In this document: positions 6,158 to 11,420 of the stretch, piece by piece
How the letters are laid out: every line of letters starts with the position of its first letter
Position numbering within the stretch: the first letter of the stretch is position 1
Assembly: GCA_964345695.1 (NCBI GenBank)
Contig: CAYFSC010000099.1
Coordinates: 1-11,420 of the forward strand
Source: CAYFSC01 sp964345695
GTDB taxonomy: Bacteria; Bacteroidota; Rhodothermia; Rhodothermales; Salinibacteraceae
Direction of reading: 5' to 3'
Length of the DNA: 11,420 nt
The notes under the pieces: model-generated
What the model saw: the letters and a program-made list of their open reading frames with translations, nothing else
Databases searched by the model: none
What the model was told of the DNA's origin: nothing
Program-made: the position numbers and the translations under genes

Positions 6158-7903
6158 CTACTCGAGAATGAACCACACGCGCCGGATACCGTCCGGCCCC
6201 ACGTCGTAGATTTCGGCGGCCTCGACGGTGCCGCGCTCCGGCAGACCGCGGACGCGGACGTGGTCGATGACCGTCGAGCCCGTGACGATGCGGTTCAGCA
6301 CCTCGCTGTGCACCCACGGCGACTCGGCAAAGCGCTGCTCGTAGCGCGGGCGGAGGGCAGACCGGCCGTCGTAGAGCAGACTGTCCGGGTGGAGGTACAC
6401 CTGCACGTCCGGCGCAAAGGTGCCGACGTACGCCTCGAGATCCATCGCATTGTAGGCGTTGACATGCCGTTGGATGAGCGTCTCCGGCGTCTCAGGGACG
6501 AGATCCTCCGGCGCGAAGACGTGCCCGCCCGCCACGACGCGATGGATGCGGCTCCAGTGGCGGATGTCGGTGCGCGGATCCTCGGCAAGCACCACGAAGT
6601 CGGCGAGCATGCCCGTCTCGATGGTGCCGAGGTCGTCTCGGCCCGCGAGGCGCGCGCCGCCGACGGTGGCCGTGGTCAGGATCTCGCGCGGCGACAGGCC
6701 CGCGGCGCGCATCAGCTCAATCTCACGGTGGATCGCCGGGCCGTGCGGCGTGCCGATGTTGCCCGCGTCGGTGCCCGCCACGATGGGAACGCCCGCGTCG
6801 TGCAGCACGCGCAGGTTGCGGATCGCCGTCGAGTCGGACGGCACGGACGGCACCGTGCGCATGCGCTCCCTCATCTCCGGCGACACGAACGAGTCGGGCA
6901 GCGTCCACAGGTCGAAGAGTGTAGCGAGAACCTTCGGCTGTGCAAACCGATGCTCCGCGGGCGTGAAGTCGAGTGCCTGCGCGAACGTTTCGCGGTAGCG
7001 CTCGCTCACCATGATCGTCGGCGTGTAGAGCACGTCCTCGTCCTTCAGAAGCTGGACGAAGGCGTCGTCCACCGGCTTGTTGAACACGCTGTGGACGAGG
7101 ATGTCGGCGCCGGCCTCGACGGCGGCGCGGGCCGTTTCGAGTTGCGTGGCGTGCACGGCCACGCGAGTGCCGGCCGCGTGCGCTTCAGCGATCGTTGCCT
7201 CCGCGATGGGGCGGAACGCGGCGGGCGTCTCGTTGGGCCGCACGATGTACCAGATCTTGATGAGGTCGACGCCCGCCTCCACTTGCCGCCGCACCTCAGT
7301 CCGCGCTTCGTCCGGACTCTCGATCTTCAGGATGGGCGGATCGCCCTCGTCGAGTTCCGGACGCTCGACGCTGGACAGGAGCGGTCCGGCCACGGTCACG
7401 CGCGGGGCTTTCGCCGTCGTGTCGGCGCGGGCGCGAACGTCGAGGTTCCACATCGGCCCGCCCACGTCCACGACCGAGGTAACCCCGCTGCGCAGGTAGT
7501 GGGCAAACGTGTCCGGCAGCCGGTCCTTGATGCGACGCAGTTCCTCGGCGTAGGGGCGCGCGGCGCGCAGGTCGAGGACGTCGGGGCGCGTGTAAAGGCC
7601 GCCGCTCTGGAAGAAGTGCACGTGGCCATCCGTCAAACCGGGGATCAGGTAGCGACCGCTCGCATCAACGATCGTCGCTCCCTCCGGAACGGAAACCTGC
7701 GATGACGGCCCGACGGCGACGATGCGCTCCCCCTCCACGACGACCGTAGCATCCTCAACCTCCGGCGCTCCCTCCGGATTCACCACGGTGCCGCCGACGA
7801 ACGCCGTGGGCTGCGACGCTGCAGGGATCGCGGCGACGATGAGCAGAACCCAGCCAGCCAGGAACCCACGACGCATTGAGGCAGCCATCTCCACGACGTT
7901 CAT
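6158..7903 (-). CDS. Exported metal-dependent amidohydrolase with C-terminal SnoaL/NTF2-like domain
   Basis: With a start at 7903 the protein has 581 residues. A signal peptide follows the third in-frame Met (MRRGFLAGWVLLIVAAIPAA), so ATGs at 7888 or 7876 may be the real start; none has a clear Shine-Dalgarno. Residues 35-90 form the small beta domain, and 88-460 the TIM barrel of imidazolonepropionase-like amidohydrolases. Visible metal ligands are HVH (94-96), the probable carboxylated lysine in LIKIW (Lys216), His251 (AVHAT), His271 (LVHS) and Asp379 (GTDAG), so a binuclear active site is complete. Residues about 474-581 (LIQRHVNAYNAMDLEAYVGT onward) are a SnoaL/NTF2-like cone domain. Such secreted amidohydrolases often hydrolyse peptides or cyclic amides, but the substrate is not deducible. 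The gene stands alone, downstream of a terminator. Confidence 0.88.
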   Translation of the reverse strand: MNVVEMAASMRRGFLAGWVLLIVAAIPAASQPTAFVGGTVVNPEGAPEVEDATVVVEGERIVAVGPSSQVSVPEGATIVDASGRYLIPGLTDGHVHFFQSGGLYTRPDVLDLRAARPYAEELRRIKDRLPDTFAHYLRSGVTSVVDVGGPMWNLDVRARADTTAKAPRVTVAGPLLSSVERPELDEGDPPILKIESPDEARTEVRRQVEAGVDLIKIWYIVRPNETPAAFRPIAEATIAEAHAAGTRVAVHATQLETARAAVEAGADILVHSVFNKPVDDAFVQLLKDEDVLYTPTIMVSERYRETFAQALDFTPAEHRFAQPKVLATLFDLWTLPDSFVSPEMRERMRTVPSVPSDSTAIRNLRVLHDAGVPIVAGTDAGNIGTPHGPAIHREIELMRAAGLSPREILTTATVGGARLAGRDDLGTIETGMLADFVVLAEDPRTDIRHWSRIHRVVAGGHVFAPEDLVPETPETLIQRHVNAYNAMDLEAYVGTFAPDVQVYLHPDSLLYDGRSALRPRYEQRFAESPWVHSEVLNRIVTGSTVIDHVRVRGLPERGTVEAAEIYDVGPDGIRRVWFILE

Positions 7904-8129
7904 TGGGACAAATGGAACGGAATTGCAAGGGGAGGCGCACCCTGTCTTTACACCAGATTCAAGGGTAGACGCTCTACCTCTCGCCGCTCCATATGTTTTG
8001 CCGCGTCCTTCTTCCACGCAAAACGCCCGCCCCACGAAAGCAGGACGGGCGCGTGCTGGCGTTCTACGATGTACACCCAAGGAGCGACGTGCCCTTGACG
8101 TGCACATCGGGGATGTTTAGAACGAGATC
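7904..8129. other. Intergenic region upstream of the amidohydrolase
   Basis: This leader holds an inverted repeat GGTAGA-CGC-TCTACC (7964-7978), about 60 bp before the amidohydrolase start, which could be a regulator site. It also holds the terminator of the preceding gene. An open frame extending the amidohydrolase upstream to 8107 is basic, lacks family similarity and would bury the signal peptide, so I treat it as non-coding. Confidence 0.45.
8020..8051 (-). terminator. Rho-independent terminator of the rep-side transcription unit
   Basis: Read on the minus strand, CGCCCGTCC (8043-8051) pairs with GGGCGGGCG (8024-8032) in a 9-bp stem with one G-T wobble. The loop is 10 nt and four T follow (8020-8023). 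It lies about 80 bases after the stop of the small minus-strand gene ending at 8130 and separates it from the amidohydrolase gene. Confidence 0.75.
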
Positions 8130-8447
8130 TTAGCTGTCAGAGCGCAGGTACTCATTGCCTTTCCGCTCGCGAACGACGGCCTTGTAGGAGTCATCCTCTT
8201 GCTGTGCAGAACGAACGATGATATTTTCTTTCCCGAATCGACGGTACAGTAAGTTTCGCAGATTCTGTACGTCGTTCTGCTCCAGGTCGGAAAGCACAAT
8301 CGACTCATCAGAGTCCAACTCCATCCATTTCTGCGCCACGGGCTCATATTTCGACGTACGTCCGCGGGTGCCAGCGGCTCCGAGTTCGCGTTCGGCTTCT
8401 TCTGTCTTTTTCACTTCCATTTGAATTTCCATGAGTGCGGATTGCAT
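8130..8447 (-). CDS. Small acidic protein of unknown function next to rep
   Basis: A 105-residue soluble protein. Residues 1-22 form a charged helix (MEVKKTEEAERELGAAG). Residues 33-95 look like a compact domain: KYEPVAQKWMELDSDESIVL, then SDLEQNDVQNLRNLLYRRFG, then KENIIVRSAQQEDDSYKAVV, with a beta-helix-beta pattern. ATGs at 8432 and 8420 are alternative starts, and no strong Shine-Dalgarno marks any of them. It lies on the same strand as the replication initiator, about 500 bp downstream of it, and is followed by a good terminator, so it is probably the last gene of the replication module. The core with its Arg-Asn-Leu-Tyr-Arg-Arg helix suggests nucleic-acid contact, but this is inference. 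I do not recognise the family. Confidence 0.65.
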   Translation of the reverse strand: MQSALMEIQMEVKKTEEAERELGAAGTRGRTSKYEPVAQKWMELDSDESIVLSDLEQNDVQNLRNLLYRRFGKENIIVRSAQQEDDSYKAVVRERKGNEYLRSDS

Positions 8448-8946
8448 TTGAGTTCGATGGTGGGGTAAGTCTTCTCCATCCCTAATTCTTGCAATGGCAA
8501 AGGGGTTTCATCTTGTTCGTGTTTTCGAATACAAGCTTGTTGCCATGACTTACCGGTGTCTATCCCCCTTTCGGAACGACTCTTCCATCGTTGTCGGCGC
8601 TTGTTTCTGATTGCCCTACCTGCGAAGACATAACCGTCTACACCGTTACGCGTCCACCCAGCCGTTCGATAAAAACCATTTAAATTCAGCAGACGTAAGT
8701 CTTGTCTTGGCTCAGGTGTCCGGTGCCTTTAGGACCCTTCTTTCACGTGAACTTGACAGGCATCCGTGATGAAAACAAACTCCGAGATTCCGCTGCCACT
8801 CCGCGTCGTGCCGCCGGACAGTAGCATCTCGCGCCGTCGAACTGTGGAATTTCTTTTCTTTATTTAACTCATACTTTATTCACGTCATACGGTATGAAGT
8901 GATTTTTCGGTCGGCGGCTCTTCGGTTTGCACGACCGGGATCTCTT
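8448..8946. other. Gene-free region between rep and the small downstream gene
   Basis: About 500 bases of visibly lower G+C than the neighbourhood, especially 8660-8700 and 8850-8910. It contains an imperfect palindrome CAC-g-TCATAC-G-GTATGA-a-GTG (8881-8901), a TTGACA hexamer (8753-8758, +) without a matching -10, and a 32-codon reading frame at 8769-8867 without supporting signals. I see no tRNA and no convincing gene. A small RNA cannot be excluded. Confidence 0.4.
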
Positions 8947-10017
8947 CTACATCCCCGCACCGGCTTGCTCCTTCCAGATGCGGTTCATGTGGTTGATGGT
9001 GTCGAGTTTGATCACCATCTCGGAGCGTCCTTCGTTGTCCGCCTCGGCACACTCGCGGGCTTTTTCGTGCAGCGCCTCCAACTCCCCCCGCTCGAAGCGA
9101 TCGATTTCTTCTTGCGTGCGGTCGAGCAAGAACACCTGGATGGCACTCACGCTGGGTGCCTCCGTTCGGTCTTCAACAGAAATCTGGGATTCGCCGGCCG
9201 CCGCGCCGTCGGTCTGGGTTCGTTCAATGAGCTCCCGCCGCCGCTCCGACGGGGAGCTCTGCGCCGGCAGGTCGAGGTCTTCGTCTTCCTCCTGAAGCTG
9301 CTGCACGACCTCGTCGTTCCGATGGATAAAAAACTGGATTCGTTGGGCCGTGCGCCCGCTGTATTCAACGTTGAAGGTGAAATAGATGTCGGCCTTTTCC
9401 CGGAGCTCGCGCTGTGCCTTCTCCAGAACGTGATACTTCATCTCCGAAAAGTACCGGTAGGAGTTCTCTAGTCCGAGAATTTCCCGAAACTCCTGCACCG
9501 AGATGCGAAGCACCGAGATCCCCTCTCGCATTTTCAGAAGCTCGTAAATGCGCATTGAGTGCTGCGACGTGAGACGGAGAAAGAAGCGCAGCCGGTACAT
9601 GGTAAAGCGCCGCTTCAGGCGAAGCAGGAACGGCTTCATGTCGTCGTTAAACTTCGCCTTGATGCAGCCGGAACCCTCGACGTATTCGCACTTGGACATG
9701 CAGTTGTAGCCGGTGTATCGCCGACGTCCGTCCTCCGTGGTGGTGCGAATGTGGATCTTCTGGTCGAGGAGCTTCTGGCAGATCTCTTCGCCGCGGTTGT
9801 AGAGATCCTCAGAACTGGTATTGGACCGCTCGATCAGGTCCTTGATGTACACCCGCTGCTCTTCGAAGCTCGTATCGTCCTTTTCCAACTGCGCGATGAG
9901 CATGGCCACCACCCGATGCTCCAGCTTCGTGAAAGGCATACGGGCTTGCACGAGCCGATTCGATTTCACAACCAGCTCGTCCGACGAATACGAAAACTCC
10001 AGCTGTTCCTTCGGCAT
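8947..10017 (-). CDS. Replication initiator protein, Rep_3 family (iteron-binding)
   Basis: A 356-residue initiator of the Rep_3 (RepE/pi/RepA-like) family, which binds iterons as a monomer to open the origin and often represses its own gene as a dimer. Residues about 14-115 match the first winged-helix domain (ELVVKSNRLVQARMPFTKLE, then EHRVVAMLIAQLEKDD). Residues about 130-235 match the second, with the signature TSQHSMRIYELLKMREG (150-166), then ISVQEFREILGL and the basic recognition region. A tail of about 120 residues (237-356) is acidic and partly disordered-looking, then helical (RTQEEIDRFERGELEALHEK). Three cysteines (106-118 region: NCMSKCEYVEGSGC) sit in the linker. The start at 10017 has only AGG 4 nt upstream. 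Eight iterons and an inverted degenerate copy lie directly upstream, confirming the role. Confidence 0.92.
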   Translation of the reverse strand: MPKEQLEFSYSSDELVVKSNRLVQARMPFTKLEHRVVAMLIAQLEKDDTSFEEQRVYIKDLIERSNTSSEDLYNRGEEICQKLLDQKIHIRTTTEDGRRRYTGYNCMSKCEYVEGSGCIKAKFNDDMKPFLLRLKRRFTMYRLRFFLRLTSQHSMRIYELLKMREGISVLRISVQEFREILGLENSYRYFSEMKYHVLEKAQRELREKADIYFTFNVEYSGRTAQRIQFFIHRNDEVVQQLQEEDEDLDLPAQSSPSERRRELIERTQTDGAAAGESQISVEDRTEAPSVSAIQVFLLDRTQEEIDRFERGELEALHEKARECAEADNEGRSEMVIKLDTINHMNRIWKEQAGAGM

Positions 10018-10077
10018 GACCTGCGGACATCGCGATCTCTCTGAGCGTTTCGGTGCCGCTTCCCTCCCGAACGTGGG

Positions 10078-10105
10078 TTCTATGAGGAAATCGGTGTCGG
10101 CACCG
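10078..10105. promoter_or_regulatory. Inverted degenerate iteron: probable rep autoregulation operator
   Basis: TTCTATGAGGAAATCGGTGTC (10078-10098) matches the reverse complement of the iteron plus its flanking G at 17 of 21 positions. It partly overlaps the inverted repeat CGGTG-tcgg-CACCG (10092-10105), which carries two opposed half-iteron cores. It lies 61 bp upstream of the rep start, within the expected rep promoter. In Rep_3 plasmids such inverted half-iterons bind Rep dimers and repress rep. That function is inferred here. Confidence 0.6.
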
Positions 10106-10163
10106 GACCTTTCCTCGACGAGGGACCGCAGGGTAGGCAGAGAAGCGTGGAAATACCACTCTC

Positions 10164-10423
10164 ACACCGATTCTCTCATAGTTAGCCTGTTCGGGAAGAA
10201 GCCCGCCTCCAAATCACTCCACGAAGGCATGCACCGACACCGATTCTCTCATAGTTGACACCGGTCGATGGGCGGCGGAGACCTTGACACCGATTCTCTC
10301 ATAGTTGAGCTCCAGCGACACCGATTCTCTCATAGTTACACACCGATTCTCTCATAGTCCGACACCGATTCTCTCATAGTTGACACCGATTCTCTCATAG
10401 TTGACACCGATTCTCTCATAGTT
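10164..10423 (+). repeat. Iteron array: eight 20-bp direct repeats
   Basis: The unit ACACCGATTCTCTCATAGTT occurs at 10164-10183, 10237-10256, 10287-10306, 10318-10337, 10340-10359, 10362-10381, 10383-10402 and 10404-10423. Seven copies are identical; the fifth ends in C instead of T. The last five form a tight cluster with steps of 22, 22, 21 and 21 bp, about two helical turns, so bound initiators would line up on one face. Looser spacing at the rep end (73, 50, 31 bp) is also mostly near whole turns. All share one orientation. These are the binding sites expected for the Rep_3 initiator encoded immediately to the left. Confidence 0.95.
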
Positions 10424-10500
10424 GTTTTCTCTAAGTCCATAATTTCCATGGTCCCCCAGCGCGCTATAATGTTTAATAATTAATGTTGTAATAGAATAAT
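10424..10500. other. AT-rich segment beside the iterons: probable duplex-unwinding element of the origin
   Basis: Directly after the last iteron the sequence becomes AT-rich, most strongly at 10464-10500 (CTATAATGTTTAATAATTAA and onward), in an otherwise GC-rich window. Iteron origins are normally opened at such an adjacent AT-rich element. No convincing DnaA box (TTATNCACA) was found by eye. A TATAAT hexamer at 10465-10470 could alternatively be a -10 box for the downstream gene, but it lacks a good -35. Confidence 0.6.
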
Positions 10501-10539
10501 CACGCGCGCGAGGCCAGCACAGCACTCTGACTTGCAGAC

Positions 10540-10565
10540 AAACCACGGCACAAGCGCGGTTTTTA
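10540..10565 (+). terminator. Weak hairpin with T run between origin and acyl-CoA oxidase gene
   Basis: AAACCACG (10540-10547) pairs with CGCGGTTT (10555-10562) around a 7-nt loop with one A-C mismatch. TTT follows (10562-10564). It could stop plus-strand transcription leaving the origin. The stem is imperfect, so confidence is low. Confidence 0.3.
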
Positions 10566-10570
10566 CTCGT

Positions 10571-10603
10571 GCACGGGATTCCACGCGCCGCGAACTCCCG
10601 TGC
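10571..10603 (+). promoter_or_regulatory. Hairpin in the leader of the acyl-CoA oxidase gene
   Basis: A perfect 8-bp inverted repeat, GCACGGGA (10571-10578) and TCCCGTGC (10596-10603), encloses a 17-nt GC-rich loop and ends 27 bases before the start codon. It may be a leader structure or a protein-binding site. No T tract follows, so it is not a standard terminator. Confidence 0.35.
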
Positions 10604-10630
10604 TCACCTTCTCCCAATCAGGTGACAGCC

Positions 10631-11420
10631 ATGGCCGAACTTCTTTCCGCTGATCGTTCCCAGGGCGACACTCTTGCTCTTCTTCCCCTCTTGTACGTGG
10701 CTTGGGCCGATGGCATCCTCACCCCGTCCGAAACCAAACAACTCCGGGACTCGGTGGAACGGTTGACCGACATGGACGACGGTGGAACCGACCCACTGAA
10801 ACAATATCTGGACCCGCAGAATCCACCGGATGCACAGACATATGCAGCCTGGAGACACAAGCTACGGGCTGCCGCCGCCCGGTCTTCTATCTCCAAGCGA
10901 TGCTCTCTAGCCGATCTGGGTGCCGCAATGGCACGGGCCGGAACTGACGGCGAAGAGGTCTCAGAAGGGACCTATCGGGCCCTCCAAGAGATCGAGGAAG
11001 AGCTCGGGATCGACGGCAGCGAAGCTGTCTGCGATCTTCTCGCCACTCGTCCTGCACCAACCCCTCCAACTGCGGCAGAGTCCACCTTCGATGTCCGCGC
11101 CCTTCAGTCCCGGCTCGATGAGCCCCACGAGGCGCTCCGCTCTCGCTTGCGAACTCTTCTGTCTGACCCCGCCTTCAACCTCGACCGAAATCAACCCACG
11201 TCCGCCTACCGGGAGGATATCCTGGATGCCTGCACTCTGCTGGCAGAGCAGGGACTTGGGGCAACGGCCTATCCGCCTGCTTACGGCGGCGATGGAGACA
11301 TGGCGTCGTTCATGACCACATTCGAAATGCTGGCTCACCACGACCTGAGTCTGGTGGTCAAGTTTGGCGTCCAGTTTGGCCTATTCGGCGGAAGCATCCA
11401 GCATCTCGGGACGCAAAAAC
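10631..11420 (+). CDS. Acyl-CoA oxidase/dehydrogenase with N-terminal TerB-like domain, 5' part (runs off window)
   Basis: The first 263 codons are present and the frame is open to the window edge. The ATG at 10631 has AGGTGA (10620-10625) about 5 nt upstream, one of the few good Shine-Dalgarno sites here. Residues about 15-135 look like a TerB-type helical domain: LALLPLLYVAWADGILTPSE has the WADG-x-hydrophobic-x-x-x-E signature, and YRALQEIEEELGID closes it. After a proline-rich linker (141-149), residues from about 155 onward match the N-terminal helical domain of acyl-CoA oxidases, with AYPPAYGGDGD (213-223), FEMLAHHDLSLVVKFGVQFG (231-250) and LFGGSIQHLGT. Such flavoenzymes introduce the 2,3-double bond of acyl-CoA in fatty-acid beta-oxidation. 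The flavin-binding and catalytic glutamate regions lie beyond the window. The TerB assignment is less certain than the oxidase one. Confidence 0.85.
   Translation, partial: MAELLSADRSQGDTLALLPLLYVAWADGILTPSETKQLRDSVERLTDMDDGGTDPLKQYLDPQNPPDAQTYAAWRHKLRAAAARSSISKRCSLADLGAAMARAGTDGEEVSEGTYRALQEIEEELGIDGSEAVCDLLATRPAPTPPTAAESTFDVRALQSRLDEPHEALRSRLRTLLSDPAFNLDRNQPTSAYREDILDACTLLAEQGLGATAYPPAYGGDGDMASFMTTFEMLAHHDLSLVVKFGVQFGLFGGSIQHLGTQK

Noticed and set aside
6011..7705. Plus-strand open frame of 564 codons
   Set aside because: It is antisense to the amidohydrolase, whose active-site motifs are complete. It is rich in Arg and Val with no family resemblance.
8769..8867. 32-codon plus-strand frame beginning MKTNSEIPLP
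   Set aside because: It has no ribosome-binding site, no paired -10 box for the nearby TTGACA and no recognisable features. It is too short to support alone.
10164..10423. Regular direct repeats resembling a CRISPR array
   Set aside because: Gaps between clustered units are only 1-2 bases, gaps elsewhere are irregular, there are no spacers of constant length and no cas genes. A Rep_3 gene adjoins them, so they are iterons.
10352..10546. Minus-strand reading frame encoding a repeated NYERIGV heptad
   Set aside because: The 21-bp iteron step is a multiple of three, so the repeats stay in frame by chance. The rest of the frame has no protein character.

Overview
The window is GC-rich bacterial DNA. 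Acidic proteins, mostly absent Shine-Dalgarno sequences, a Glu/Leu/Phe/Val-type glutamate dehydrogenase and the general gene style suggest a halophilic or marine member of the Rhodothermota (Salinibacter-like). That placement is inference from protein style; there is no rRNA or other marker gene here.

Left part (1-5668). The end of an amidohydrolase-2 family gene overlaps by 4 bp a secreted, probably beta-barrel protein. A bidirectional hairpin terminator (1760-1795) separates these from a small exported protein on the minus strand. A 390-bp divergent intergenic region, with a possible LacI-type operator at 2616-2627, leads to a complete glutamate dehydrogenase (2664-4040). A 100-N scaffold gap follows (4047-4146). 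It is flanked by an exact 55-bp duplication, so it is probably an unmerged contig overlap with no missing DNA. On the minus strand, a CaCA-family cation exchanger lies downstream of a small unknown helical protein, probably in one operon.

Middle part (5669-8129). This holds a degraded Xre/ParS-type antitoxin remnant (in-frame stop, frameshift, no toxin partner), a short block of AACGTT repeats, and a periplasmic metal-dependent amidohydrolase fused to a SnoaL/NTF2-like domain. A minus-strand terminator at 8020-8051 closes the next transcription unit.

Right part (8130-11420). This is the most notable region: a complete iteron-type replication module. A Rep_3-family initiator (8947-10017, minus) is preceded by eight near-identical 20-bp iterons (10164-10423), with AT-rich DNA beyond them. 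A ninth, degenerate and inverted copy sits between the iterons and rep, where a self-repression operator would be expected. A small acidic protein of unknown function (8130-8447) lies downstream of rep on the same strand. Immediately past the origin, on the plus strand, begins an acyl-CoA oxidase/dehydrogenase with an N-terminal TerB-like domain; it runs off the window.

The flanking genes are metabolic and look chromosomal, with no partition, mobilization or transposase genes in view. The replicon is therefore either a chromid or large plasmid, or a chromosome carrying an integrated plasmid origin. The window alone cannot decide between these.
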